Below, piece by piece: positions 25,128-37,100 of a DNA stretch of 64,000 nucleotides. The position numbers and the translations under genes were made by a program. Source of the stretch: Ailurus styani (lineage: Eukaryota > Chordata > Mammalia > Carnivora > Ailuridae); assembly GCA_002007465.1 (NCBI GenBank), contig LNAC01000274.1, forward strand, positions 1,612,493 through 1,676,492, in the 5' to 3' direction. The first letter of the stretch is position 1. The number at the start of each line of letters is the position of its first letter. Below the pieces are notes generated by a model. It worked only from the letters and a program-made list of their open reading frames with translations, did no database searches and was not told the DNA's origin.

Positions 25128-25175
25128 GGAAGGATGGAAGGGAGGGAAGGAGGGAGCGAGGGAGGCAGGCAGGCC
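25128..25175 (+). repeat. Degenerate (GGAA/GGGA)n microsatellite
   Basis: The repeat runs ggaaggatggaagggaggg, then aaggagggagcgagggaggc. It is purine-only with rare breaks, the usual look of a decaying tetranucleotide repeat. Confidence 0.75.
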
Positions 25176-25359
25176 GGGTCCCTTATTTCCACCCCCAAGC
25201 AATGGCCTGCCCCCCTCCCCCCACCTTGCGCCACCATCACACCTGCCTCTAGGATGGTCATCCCCGCAGCTGCACTTGATGGCTAACGCGGGTATCTTGC
25301 CTAAAGGACGGGCTGTCCTTAGGTTATTGGTTTCTCTCATAAACTGACAAATCGACGTT

Positions 25360-25720
25360 GGATTCTGTAAAGTTCAACCGCATTTTTTTCTACTTGTAAT
25401 AAAGAAAGAAGGGCGGGCAGGCCAAGGCCCGGGGCAGCCGTCGTGCTATGATTTTTCAATTAACGACTAAAAAGTAAGCATCCTTCATCGTTTCGAGACA
25501 ACACAGTTCTATTTTACGGGAACAAAAGCGGGAAAAGTGACTTTGGCGTCGTCAGCGTGCTAAAAATAACCAGGCTTCGTCTTTAACTCTGCTCCCAGTT
25601 GTGTGCTGCAAAGACACATAAACAGAAAGGAACCGTTTTTTCCAGCCTTCCAGTACTTTCCAGTCTCCTACGGCAAGTGGGGACCACGCAGTTTAGTGGG
25701 CATTTACTCCTCTGCTTACA
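25360..25720. promoter_or_regulatory. AT-rich island with MEF2 consensus upstream of TIMP2 (candidate)
   Basis: Between GC-rich flanks lies a roughly 350-bp AT-richer block with few signs of CpG decay. It contains CTAAAAATAA at 25560-25569, a perfect MEF2 site (YTAWWWWTAR), and homeodomain-type ATTAAC near 25459. It sits 0.65-1 kb upstream of the inferred TIMP2 CpG-island promoter, so a distal promoter or enhancer role is plausible but unproven. It could also be an unrecognised old repeat. Confidence 0.25.
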
Positions 25721-26366
25721 TGCCTCCGGCTAGATGACAGCCGACCCGGGGGCAGGATCGAGGGCCCGCGCGGAGCAGCACCCGCCCCGGAGGGGCTCCG
25801 GGCACACAGGGACCCCCGCGGCCACACTTCCGCGGTTCTCTGCACCTCCAGGATCCCAGCCTTTCCCGGAACACAGAACTGTTTGGGGGAAAGTCCTTCA
25901 GTCGCCCATTTGTGGGCGAAGGGAGGGAACTGTGAGCAGAGCCCAGCAAATGCTTTCCTCCAATCCCACTAGCTCCTGGACTCCTAGGCCCACCCCTCCC
26001 GCTCTTGTTGGCTGGTCAAAAACATGGCCAGTTTATATAAAATCCTGTTTTGTTCCTAGTAACCACTCCCCCTCCCCCTCCATCTGAACTGGCCAAGCGC
26101 ACTTAAAATTCTAAGACCTCCATTTGTAAAAGGGATCTTCAGTGAGCTTCCCCAGGCCACCTACCCCGGGGGGCACGAGCCGGGGGCGGCGGGGAATGAC
26201 CCCCGCGCCGAAGCGCACCTCCCTTTGGCTCAACCCCTAGCTCAGGGCCCCCCGGGCTGGGAGGGAGTCTGGCAGTGCCCACCTCCCGCGCCAGGCTGGA
26301 GGGGAAGGGGCGGCGGGCGGGCGCCTGGTGCCCTCGAGGGGTGGGCTGCGAGTCCCAAGCGCTGAG

Positions 26367-26969
26367 NNNNNNNNNNNNNNNNNNNNNNNNNNNNNNNNNN
26401 NNNNNNNNNNNNNNNNNNNNNNNNNNNNNNNNNNNNNNNNNNNNNNNNNNNNNNNNNNNNNNNNNNNNNNNNNNNNNNNNNNNNNNNNNNNNNNNNNNNN
26501 NNNNNNNNNNNNNNNNNNNNNNNNNNNNNNNNNNNNNNNNNNNNNNNNNNNNNNNNNNNNNNNNNNNNNNNNNNNNNNNNNNNNNNNNNNNNNNNNNNNN
26601 NNNNNNNNNNNNNNNNNNNNNNNNNNNNNNNNNNNNNNNNNNNNNNNNNNNNNNNNNNNNNNNNNNNNNNNNNNNNNNNNNNNNNNNNNNNNNNNNNNNN
26701 NNNNNNNNNNNNNNNNNNNNNNNNNNNNNNNNNNNNNNNNNNNNNNNNNNNNNNNNNNNNNNNNNNNNNNNNNNNNNNNNNNNNNNNNNNNNNNNNNNNN
26801 NNNNNNNNNNNNNNNNNNNNNNNNNNNNNNNNNNNNNNNNNNNNNNNNNNNNNNNNNNNNNNNNNNNNNNNNNNNNNNNNNNNNNNNNNNNNNNNNNNNN
26901 NNNNNNNNNNNNNNNNNNNNNNNNNNNNNNNNNNNNNNNNNNNNNNNNNNNNNNNNNNNNNNNNNNNNN
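26367..26969. other. Assembly gap (603 N), inferred to hide TIMP2 exon 1
   Basis: A run of 603 unknown bases is bounded by GC-rich sequence. The real length may differ from the N count. The bases on its right edge form G|GTAAGC, so the 3' end of an exon falls exactly at the gap. The start codon, signal peptide and first mature residues of TIMP2 are expected here. Long open frames spanning the N run are meaningless. Confidence 0.9.
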
Positions 26970-26976
26970 GGTAAGC
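26970..26976 (+). other. TIMP2: Inferred TIMP2 exon 1 splice donor (last exon base plus GTAAGC)
   Basis: Directly after the Ns the sequence reads g|gtaagcacgg, a strong donor. Exon 2 begins with TG ATC AGG, so exon 1 must end with one base, G, to rebuild the valine codon GTG. The base at 26970 is G. Phase and consensus therefore both fit. The body of exon 1 is not readable. Confidence 0.65.
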
Positions 26977-28849
26977 ACGGCGACCCCGCCCGGCCGAGCC
27001 TGCCCGAGGGTCCGCGGCGCCCGCCCGCGTCGGGCCGGGGACCCCCGCCCGGGCCCGGCCCTCGGGCCTTCCAGAACCCTGCAAGTTGACGCCGAAATCG
27101 CACTTTCTTTTTCTCCTTGCGTCGCCCTTTCTTTGCCTCTCCGCCGAGATGCTTCTCAACCTCAAAATTCCACCGAAATTCCTCCGCAGCTCCAGCCCCA
27201 GAAAAGGGAGCCAGGGAACGGGTTGGGTTTGGCAGGCGGAGGGCCCTGGGATGCCAGCGCGGGGGGCGGGGGGAGTGGGGGACACGGCGTGGGATGGGGA
27301 GAGTTCCGCCCGGGGCCGGGGCACTGGGGACCCCCGGAGAAACTTTCCCGGACGACGTGGAGCGGGGCTTCTCTGGCCTGAGGCCGGGTGGGGAAGGGCT
27401 GCTCTGCCTGGCCCTCTCCCACCAGCCGCGTCTGGGGGCTCACCGGCCGAAGCTGGGGCAGAGGGGAAGCTTCCCTCCTCTGGCCAGGTTCCCTGGGCAC
27501 AGAGGGGCGGCGGGGCAAGGCAGGTAGAGCCCCAAAGGCGTCTCCTTGCTCTGTTCCCCAGAGGCACCACACAGGAGGGTCCTTGGCTGCTTGGCTGCCG
27601 CTTGCTTGCAGGACATCCACAAAGACTGGAGATTTGGGGGCACACGGGGGCTATGGGGCTGCTTAGAATTCTCAGAAAATATCTTTTCCCCTCTGCACTT
27701 CTCGCCCCTCAAAGGTGGGAGCGAGCAAGGGAGGGAGGAGCAGCCGGTATTTGTTCTGATCCACGCAGGGGCCGGAGGCAAGTAGGAGGACGCAGCAGAA
27801 ATCCAAGGAACCAGCTGGGCCCCAGAGGTCTCCACTCGGGCCTCCCATCACCCTGGTGAGGGTCAGCCAGGATTTCCTGGGCCGAGTTCAGTTTAGCCAG
27901 GAGGACAGATGCGTAGCAGGTGCAGGCTCCACCCCACCCCCCTCCTCGGCATCTCAACAGGTTCAGGTTCAGCTTCTGAGTCTCCGCGGGCTGAGCATCT
28001 GGTTGCCAGGCGCCATGTGCACATCCAGAGCCGGCGTCTCGGTGTTTCTCGGTGGTCAGCCTTGCCCTCCTGATCTCCCCACACCCCAGGGCTCCTGGCC
28101 ACACCCGAGTGTGCCCTGTGACCTGCTACCTAGCCCAGGGTGTCCGCAGGTGTTCTCACCTGCAGGTATCCCGTGGCTTGGCCACCTTGGCGTGGAGCGT
28201 GGTGTGTGCACACTTGCAGAGTAGTTTTACGTCAAGCCCGAGCTGGCGGGGGGTGGGGGAGGGGGGATAAGGCTGACTCCCTGATTTGGCTTTGGTGCCC
28301 AGCAGGATTTGAGGGCGAGGCACACCGGCCTTCCTCTGGGGTGTCCGCTGGGTGTCCAGGCCCCTTTGCTAAGAGGGAGGCCGTGCTTCTGACCATCAAG
28401 CTGGAGAGCAGGATGGTCCCAAGGCCCAGAAGGAACTGAGTCTTGTAAGGCACTTGGGCTTGGTTCGAAGGAGCAGAGCAGTCAAGGGCTGGGCTTTGGG
28501 ACCACCTCACACTCTTTAGCTTCATGGAAAGAATTTCCAGCCATTTCTTGGCCTGCCCAGAAAGCCGAGGCAGCAAAGGGTCAGGGTCAAGGAGCTTCAG
28601 CAAGCCTTGAGGTTCTTTCTTGGTTTGTGCATTCCTCTCTCTTCCACCTGGATCTCCTGGCATGTGTGTCCTGTGTCTTTGCATCAGAGTCATCCAAGAG
28701 CCTAAACTTTCTACCTGGTCCCAGCTTGGAGGCCCCGTCGGGCTGCCGACGACTCGCACTGCCAAGCCCGGTCCGTGAGGTTCCTGGAGCCGCCATAGCG
28801 AATCCTCCAACAGACAGTAGGAGTTGCTTCTGTGGCAGTTTAGGAGGCT

Positions 28850-29200
28850 GAGGCCCAAAATCAAGGCACGGGCAGGGTTGGCTCCTCCTGGACGGTCCGA
28901 GGGAGCAGGGGCTCCAGGCGTCTGTCTCCCAGCTGCTGCTGGCTGCCCACGATCCTTGGCGCCCCGTGGCTTGTGGACACGTCACGCTAGCCATTGCTCT
29001 GTTTTTAAGCGGGTTTCTCCATGCGTGTCTGTCCAAATCTCTCTCTTATTAGAAGGACCCCGGTCCCTGGATTTAGGACACACCCTCATCCAGCATGATG
29101 TCTTAACTTGATCACGTCTACAAAGACCCTCTTCTCAGGTACAGTCCCAGATACAGATACGCAGGTTCTGGGTGGACACGAATTTTCGGGGAAAGCTCTC
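28850..29200 (+). mobile_element. Diverged interspersed repeat, same family as 4765-5145
   Basis: The blocks cccaaaatcaaggcacggg, cagctgctgctggctgccc, ctctcttattagaaggaccc and gatcacgtctacaaagaccc follow the same order as the copy near 5 kb. It is non-coding. Confidence 0.5.
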
Positions 29201-32200
29201 CAAGGCAGGCTGCCCCCGTTGGCCCTTCTGTGCTGCATCAACATGGGATTCAGAGCCGAGACACCCTCGGGGAGGCCGTGGAGTCCACCTCCCAGGGAAG
29301 GCCGTGGCCTTTCTGTGTCTGCTTCTCCTTTAAGGGCACTTGTTCATGACTTTCTCACAATGATCCCAGGCTCTGGGTGAGAATAGAATTGCCAGGTGCT
29401 CTCGTAAAGATTCCTCAAGTCTGGGTCGCTTTGCAAATACAGAGTCTGGCCCGGACCTCTGGACCTCCACTCTTGCAGTTTTAAAAGCCCCACAGGTGAC
29501 CTTGGGCCCCCAGGGGCTGTGGCCCAGGGGCCCATGAAGGGTGACGGCCGCGTGCACGTTGGGGAGCCTACAAGCTGCCCTTCACTGTGGTGTGCTGGCA
29601 CCTTTAATTGTTGGCTGGGTGCGGGCTTGTTAACTGGCTTGGTGTCTACAAGAGGCCGTTGGCTTAAGAAACAGTCAGATTTCTGTCTGCGTGTGTGAGG
29701 ATTTCTGGGAGCTGGTAGGACCGGAAGTGTGGTCAGCAAAAGGAGTTCGTGATGAGGTCACGAAATTTGGGATGAAGGGAGCGGTAGGTGGGTAAGAGGT
29801 GATCGGGGTCCCTCCTGGAAGGCCCCGTTCCCCGTCCTTTCCAGGAAAGCAAGGACGAGCGGGCCGCGTTCCCTGTCTCCGAGCACCGCTCCATGTGCTG
29901 CTGGCCCGACTCCGACCACCTAATGGAGTCTGTGGCCGTGGCCGGCAAGCCTGCCCAGCGCCCGGAACCTGGCCAGAGACCAGCTCGGGGCTCGCTCTCC
30001 AGGCTGTCCTGCCGTGGACGGAGCCTGGAGGCACTTAACCCGCTGCGCGGCCTGGCAGATCTGGGCCGTTTGGGCCAGTTTCTGCAGTCGTGGGTAAAGC
30101 CAGGAGCTCTGCGGACGGCGTGGGGGAGGATAAAATGTCACTTCTGGCCTGGGTGGCGGTGCCCAAAGCTGCTCGGAAGGAGTGCCCACCGTGGCATCTT
30201 TTCCTGGGCGCTGCCGTCTCCGGCACGGCTCCCTGCACACCCCCGGTGATCTCCGGCACCAGGTGGAGAAGGGCCCACGGCCAAGGCCATGTGCTGGTTG
30301 CCAGGGCGAGGGGACCAGCCCCGTGCGTGCACTGATGGGGGTCCGACGGCGGCCACCCGCAGACAGTGCGCACCAAGCATTCAGAAAGTGCGTGTCTTCT
30401 GCAGACACGTGTGCTGCAGAGGAGCAGGGCGACACGGCTCCTGTGAGTCGAATCAGGCCTTTGGGGAGTGGGGGCCAGGTGGGGGTGGCGGCCCTTCTGC
30501 AGAGCAACGGAGGGATCCGTGTTCCGAACATCCTTGCTTTCCCGTCGGGCTGGGTTTCCGTAAACGGTTACGGAGTGGCCGCTCCGCCCCACGCGATGTG
30601 AGGCCTGATCCCGTCCTCACGAGACGCCAGTGCCAGGCCGTGTGGACGTGGCTTTAGACCTGACTGTGGCAGGAGGGTACAGCCCTGCAGACCGCTTCCC
30701 CAGCGGCCAGGCTGTGGCGTCGAGTCAGACAGACTCAAGGGGCTTTGGGCAAATGATAAATGAAGTCACCGCGGGAAAGGGGGCAGTGCATTTTCGGGGT
30801 CAGGGATGGAGGGTTTTGAAGGGAGGGGGCCGTGGGGGTGCCCTGGGCCGGTTTTGGACAGCGGCCCTGGAAGGCTGCGTTCTCCTGGCGGATGTGACTA
30901 GAAGCAGAGCTGCCGGAAGCTTCTGGGGTTGGGAGACTGAGGGGAAGAGACGTGCCCCGGACTCGGGCGTGGACGCCCTGCTGGGGGGTGGCCGGTGGCT
31001 GGACGGGGCTCTCGCACACCGTGGCGCCTGCCATCTGAGGGCGGGCTGCCAGCCTCCAGCCAGGACCGCTCGGTCCTCGGGAATTGGCCTGGGGTCCGGG
31101 AGCTGCAGACGAGCGTGGCTACCTGCCTGTCCTCCCTGCTGCCTCCGCCGGGTCTCCAGGCGGACACCCATGCAGGCTGGGTGGTCCAGATCCGTTGGCA
31201 GCATTTGAGCGTGTTGAGAACGAGGATGTAGACAGCCCCCAGGCTTACGGGGTCGGGAGGGGCCTACGGCCACCCTAGTCCAGGTGCAGAGCCACTGATC
31301 CGACGCCCGAGGGGCTGCAGGTGTGGGCGAACCCCTTAGATTCCATACTGGCTAAGAGACGTGCTTGGAGGAGCCTGGAAGGATGGAAGACACAGCAGGA
31401 GAAAGAAAAAGCCTGGAGGAGACGGGAGAAGGGAGAACCGCGTGCTGGGCTGGGTCAGTGCTTCTCCCCTGCCGGGGGTGCTCCGTCTGCCCTCCACACA
31501 CATGCACAGGCACCCAGGGCAGCAGGACCCGTGGCTGGGACGGTCTTCCTGGGAGGACAGGAGCAGAGCTAGGACGTCAGGGTTGGAGAGAGTGAGCCCT
31601 CACGCTGAGGACTGGGCTCGGGCAACACACACCCGGGCACAGTTGAGTGCCCCATCGGCGGTGGCCGCGTGGGGATGAGCTGAGCAAAGGGACCACCTGC
31701 CCAGCCAGAGGCGAGAGAGCGTTCTGGGTGCAGGTGAGGCCAGCGAGGAGGGCGAGGGGCCAAAGGACACCACTCTGGCTCATCACGTGCAGTCTTCGTC
31801 GCCTCCCAAGGCCCCAGGGCGAGCCAGCGAGGGCGTGCACCTGTGACTGACGGCAGGCGTGGCCTGGAGAGTCGGCTAAAAGGCAGGGGGTCTCAGCTGG
31901 TGTCCTGAGTTAGAGCCTCAGGGTCCAGGTCGTGGGCACTGGTGTTTCTAAGACTGTCCAGGTGATTCTGATGCCTGCCAAGGTTTGCCCAGAGCAGCTG
32001 TCTCCAACACAGGCTACGCCAGACACTTTAGGTTTGAGGAAAGAATGTTCTAGGTTTTTAGCATAGACATCAATAGCTGCACTTGTACAAAATTTTAAAT
32101 GTTGGGGCTGCTGGGCCAGGCTTCTGTCTTGGTTCTGGGGGTCTGAGCAGGTGTGGAGAGTGAGGACCAGGAGTCAGAGGGTCGAGGCGATGCCCCAGAC

Positions 32201-33459
32201 TTTGGAAGGCGAGGTGGCTGAGGGAAGTGGAGGAAGTCTTCCAGACCGACGGAGGGTCAGGGGCAGTGTCTCAGAGAGCAGTGGGGGGGAAGCCGGCTCC
32301 CCCATTTGGAGCTGGGAGCTCCCGGGACCCACTCCCCTGGACCGCCGGGACCTGAACTGACTGGAATGCTGGGGTGCCTCCATCATTGCGTGGGTGTACG
32401 ACTCCAGGGGGGAGATGCACAGAGAACCAGAGAAATCCCGTCTTGTAGCTGACGAAACTGTACTGCTCCCGGCGTCAGCGGAGTCTGAATAGGATCCCGG
32501 CTTAGGCTGCTGGGGACCCCAGCAAGGCAGACTAGACAGGTGTTTAGTCTAAAAAGCAAATTGAGGTGTAGTCTTTGTAAGGAAGGATCCTATCCTGGGG
32601 TAGATGGACATCTGTCCAAAGCAAGACTGGGGCGGGGGGTGGCAGGGAGGACCCACCGGAGGGCCGTCAGGTGTGGGCGGGGGGCAGTGAGCAGGAAACT
32701 GCGGGCAGGAGAGTGATTTTAAAGGGGTTGTGGTCGTCCGGGAGCAGGTGCATGCACTGGGGGAAGGACTCGAGACAGAAGGCAGATCTTGCGGCTGGGG
32801 GGCGGCATGGGGTGTGAAGGGCTCGTGGTGGGGTCGCCTCTGGGGTTTGACCTCCGTGCTCCAGGGTCCATTCCCTGTTTATTTCTGCCAGGGCACAGTG
32901 ACACTGGGATCTGCCCAAGGAGGCCTGGGCCGTGGCTCAGCAGACAGTGGAAAATGTGCGTGAGGACCTGGAGGGAAGGGGAAGTGGCACGTGGGTGAGG
33001 GAAGAAGTCAGCAGGAAGCGAGGGGGCTGGCCTTTTCGAACAAGCCTGTGAGGGGACCGCTCTGTAGCCCCCAGCGGCGTCCAGGGGAGAGGTCCGGGCA
33101 ACTGCCCTCTGCTTCCGTTTCTCCAGCTCCAAATAGGAGATGGGAATTTGCTTACCCACTAGGGTTGCGGGCGAAGATCACAGGAAAAGAGTGGAGGTCA
33201 AGTACTTGGGACAGTGCCCCTGGGAGGCTCTGGGGGGTGTGGGGGGGGCATGAGCCGTGTTCGTGGGAGACCCTGCGGTGTGCATGCCATCCCCACCCGA
33301 CCCGGAGGGCGGGCCGTGCAGATGGACCCCACGGCGGGGGGGAGCTCAGGGACACACAGGCCGGGTTCCGGTGCAGCCGGGAGGCAGCCAGGGAGCTGGG
33401 GGAAAGCGTCCCATTTTGTGAAGGGAGGAAGTGGCAGGTGGACTCTGCATGTGTCTGGT
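29201..33459. other. Intronic, no gene seen; MER5-like scrap near 31.95 kb
   Basis: This is GC-rich intronic sequence. At 31940-32010, gtccaggtgattctgatgcc resembles the end of a MER5 element. No splice-site-paired open frame was recognised. Confidence 0.45.
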
Positions 33460-33535
33460 GTCAGCCCATTTTGTAGAAGATCAAACGGAGGCATGGCCGG
33501 AGAGGTCCCTTGCTCAGGGTCCTGCAGCTGGCAAG
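33460..33535 (-). mobile_element. MIR SINE fragment, reverse orientation
   Basis: The series cccattttgtagaagatca, ggaggcatggccggagag and gtcctgcagctggcaagcag follows the MIR core in reverse complement. Confidence 0.5.
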
Positions 33536-33839
33536 CAGCCGCGGCGAGGACGGGGGCAGGGGGGTTAATAGCGGAGGCTGACCTTGGTGATCCTGAGCCT
33601 CGTGAGCTTGTCGGGGTGTCCCTGGCGGCTCCCGGCGCTGGGGGGGTGGGTGGGGAGGAACCCCCTGCTCAGAGGTTAGCCCGTAGGCTGCAGATGAGCC
33701 AAATAAACGAAGCTCTGTCCTGACGGCAGGATATTTAGCGTTTGGAGCTTCCTCACGGATCCGTGCTTCTGACCTTGAAGGACGTTCAGAGGGTGTTAGT
33801 TTTAAGAGCCCAGTCCAGGCCTGAGTGCTTTCACGTTTT

Positions 33840-34185
33840 GAACGTCCTCTCTCTCTCCGACTGAGTCGGAGTCTGGGGCCGACATGTTTTGTTGAAACAG
33901 ACATCCCCGCATGCTGCGCTTCTCAAGTTTCCGAGTGAGCATCCAGGTCGGGAAACAGGACCTTGCTGCCCCCCCAGCCCCCACAAACCCTCTGTTGATC
34001 CCTCCTGGCCCACACTTCCCCTTTTCCTTCGGGACCCTCCTCGCCTGCTTTTTGGTGGCAATTCCCTGGCTTTTCTTTATGTGGATTTATTACTTTTCTG
34101 TGTATCTTTATTCCCTTATATCTTTACTAAGCACATACACATTTAAATGCTCATAGAAAAGTCTAGAAGGGTGTCTGTCAAATTC
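33840..34185 (-). mobile_element. Old L1 fragment (tentative)
   Basis: Blocks such as gttgaaacagacatccccgc, aattccctggcttttcttta and ctgtgtatctttattccct resemble the reverse complement of an old L1 3' region. It is AT-richer than its surroundings and non-coding. Confidence 0.35.
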
Positions 34186-37100
34186 TAGGCGGCGGGTGAG
34201 ATCAAGGGCAATTTCTGTTTAGCGTATCTGCGTTTTCTAAATTGTGTTTGATAACGTGTCTGAGGTGTCCAAGTTGAAAGGCGTTGGGGGTAATGTGAGG
34301 GACAGGGAGGTGAGGGTTTCCTCAGGAGCGGGGGGGCGGCGGGGTGAGGGCGCTGAGTCTGGGGGGCACATCGCCCCCCAGGGCCGCCTGACGCTGCCTC
34401 GGGTCCCCCCGGAAGCCGTCGCACGGAGGGTCTCTTGCTCTTCGAGAAGACTGTCGTCTTGCGGGCCTCAGAGACCGGCTGCTTTCTGTCGGCTTCACTC
34501 GGGTGTCGTTCGCGTCCTGCTCCCCCGATCAGGGTGTCCCAGCCGGGGGTCCTGAGCTTCCTCACGGCACCTGGCTGCGCTTGAGGCTTTACTGGTCCCT
34601 TTCTGATCTGTTGATCTGTAGTCTGGAGGCCTTGGCTGGGGGTTCCCGGCAGTGCCCTTCGGGGCTCGGGGCACCGTCACAGACCCGTGAGGACGGGGTC
34701 CTGCCGCACGCTCTGCCGACAGCCCCCTGCTTGGACTCGGGGGCCCTGGTTAGGGATCCCCAGCTGGTCCTTTACCAACGGCTGAATGAGGATAAAGACC
34801 AAGTGGAAAGCATTGGGAGAAAAGCCATCCGGAGCCGGTTCTGAACCCTGACTCCGTGCCCGAGGCTCCTTTCCCTGTTCGCACAAGCAGGATGGAACTT
34901 CTCGAGATCCTGGCGCGGTCGGTGCTAGGAAATCTCTGCCGAGTGAGCCTAGTGCCGTCGCCAGGGAGGCCCCACCACGGTCCGCGCCCCCGGCGTTCCT
35001 GGGGTGCCCGGCGAAGGAGAAGGCCGCAGGTGATGCAGAACATAACCGTCCCCTCTCCGTTCCTGGCCAGCTCCCAGCACGGGGCCCGCCGGCCTGTCGC
35101 GTCCAGCTCGCTCCTGCCCCCTCCTTGCTCCCGGCCGGACAGGAGCTCGGGGCACGGGGATGGAGGGCCGTGGGCTTCCTCACGGTCACACAGGCTCACG
35201 GCATCAGAGAGAAATCGTGCCCTCGGGGGTCTGCGGCCCTGCCTTTGCTGCTCCCCGCAGCCTGGTCACTCGGGCTGACCCTCCCAGGCCACCGTGTCCT
35301 CCCCTGGGTCCCACGACGTGCGGGAGACTGGAAAGCAAGGGCAGGAGGCCGAAGAGAGCCAGGAAAGTGTTGCAGGCAGAGACGTGGGGCGACGAGCCCG
35401 CCGGGGTACGTGTCTCACTTGCTCGCATGTCCCCAGCGGAGTCCGTGCTCACGGTGACCTCACCACCAGGGGCTCCAACACTGAGGGAGGTCACCCGAGC
35501 CTTTGCCCGTGGTCACAAGCCTACGGAGCGTCCCCGCTGCAGCCCTAGCTGGTCACGAGAGCCCGGCGCTTTCAAGGGTCAGCACCCTTTCAGTCCCCGG
35601 CCACGGGGAGAGGACTCGGGCCACCCGTGGGCTTCAGGTCCGTGGTGGATTGTGCTGTTCACAGGACAGAATCCACTTCATGAGGCTGATTTGACCCTGC
35701 GACAGGGTGGATTGGGGGGTGGCCCGCACAAGGTGCCCTGCTTTTGGGGCAAAGGGTTGTTGGACATGTGCGCTCAGTTCTCTCCCGCGGGCTTCTGCCT
35801 GGCGTTGAACCTTCCATCCTTCCCTGTCTCTGGGAGAAAAGGACCAGCCTGGCATTTCAGGAGGGAGCGACCGTAGCACCGAGCCATGATGCGTGCCGCC
35901 CATCCCGGGTTCTCAGGCGCGACATTCTGTCCCTTGGTTCCGCGGGGCTCGAGGACAGAGAACGAGGGAATGAATCTATGGTGGTCTTTGCTCTGCGCAT
36001 ACTGTTCTGGAAGGCTGGGATCGAAGACGGGAGCCACAGCCTCCCCAGCTGTACGTCTCCTAGATCCAAACCTTGCCTGTGCCCACCTCCCCAGCGCCCA
36101 AGGACTCCCCATCTCTCTCCTGACTTGCGAGGCCTCGGTGAGGCAGGTGAGGCCCGTGTCCCCTCCCGTGTGGATGGGGGTGGTGGGATGACTCACCCGA
36201 GGTCATGCCACCGAGGGCTCCTGCCAGGAGTCAAAGGAGCCCGGTCCTGGCACGAGTCTCTGGAAGCGGGATTGGATGTCACAGCACTGGATTTCCCGTT
36301 GCTTGGTTCATCTGGCTCCGGGGCTTGTTGTCCTTGGAAGGGCTTGACGAGAGGTGTGTGGCGTCTTAACCTGAGCCCTTGAGACGCCCGGAGGCGCCTG
36401 CTGGCCGTGCGGCTGGAGGGCTTTAAACAGAAGTCTCCCCTCTGATCAGGCAACTCCGTGTCCAGGCAGTAATTGAGGACACATGCTAGCATTTAGGCAG
36501 GAGGGTGTTCATCTCTGTCTTGTTTGTCTTAAGGAAACGTTGGAAACACCTACACACACGGCAGCAGGGGGAGCGGTTAAATAAATCACAGCTTCGGACG
36601 CTCCGCGGGACCAAATGGTGTACAATTTTTTTTTTTACCGTAACACGTTCAGATGGAGGGAGGAGGATTTAGACGTTCTTTCACAAGTGTGTGTTTGCTC
36701 ATGTTCCCACGATGAGCGTGAGTGATACGTGTCACTTGGAAAGTTACAGCTCACGAAAAGTGTGGGTCTCACTGTGGAGCGTGGTAGCGGGGGGCCCGGG
36801 TTTTCCGAGCTGGTGGGGTCCGGCGCCCGTGGTAGAGCCAGAGAAGAGGGAGAGGGATGGGGGCCAAGAGAGTGTGAAGAGGACCGGGTAGAGAAGGAAT
36901 GTCCTCCCTCTGAAAGCGGCATAGAGAGGATGGCGCTGGCGGCCATGCTGGAACGTTCTAGAAGGCGAGCAGAGGCCCTCTGAGCTGTACCATGTGGACT
37001 CCATGTTTATCCACCTCCCCACCCCCATCTTGCCCCTTGCGGGAGCGGGGTACCCAGACCACACTGCAGAGACCGAGGGGTTGGAGGGTATTTGCTGCGG

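Larger units (their letters stand above)
26030..27420 (+). promoter_or_regulatory. TIMP2: CpG island, inferred TIMP2 promoter and first-exon region
   Basis: CpG density rises sharply from about 26150, stays high up to the N gap, and continues beyond it to about 27400. On the left are C-rich Sp1/KLF-type boxes (ccactccccctccccctcc at about 26063) and a TATA-like tttatataaaat at 26032. A splice donor lies immediately right of the gap. TIMP2 genes start in a CpG island separated from exon 2 by a long intron, and this is the only strong island upstream of exon 2 with a donor in the right phase. The start site itself is probably in the gap. Confidence 0.7.

Noticed and set aside
1..26000. Search for LGALS3BP exons, the expected upstream neighbour in human
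   Set aside because: No segment resembling the galectin-3-binding protein was recognised on either strand. In human it lies tens of kilobases from TIMP2, so it is probably outside the window.
26139..27645. Open frames of 250-470 codons crossing 26367-26969
   Set aside because: Most of each frame is N translated as X. The openness is an artefact of the assembly gap.
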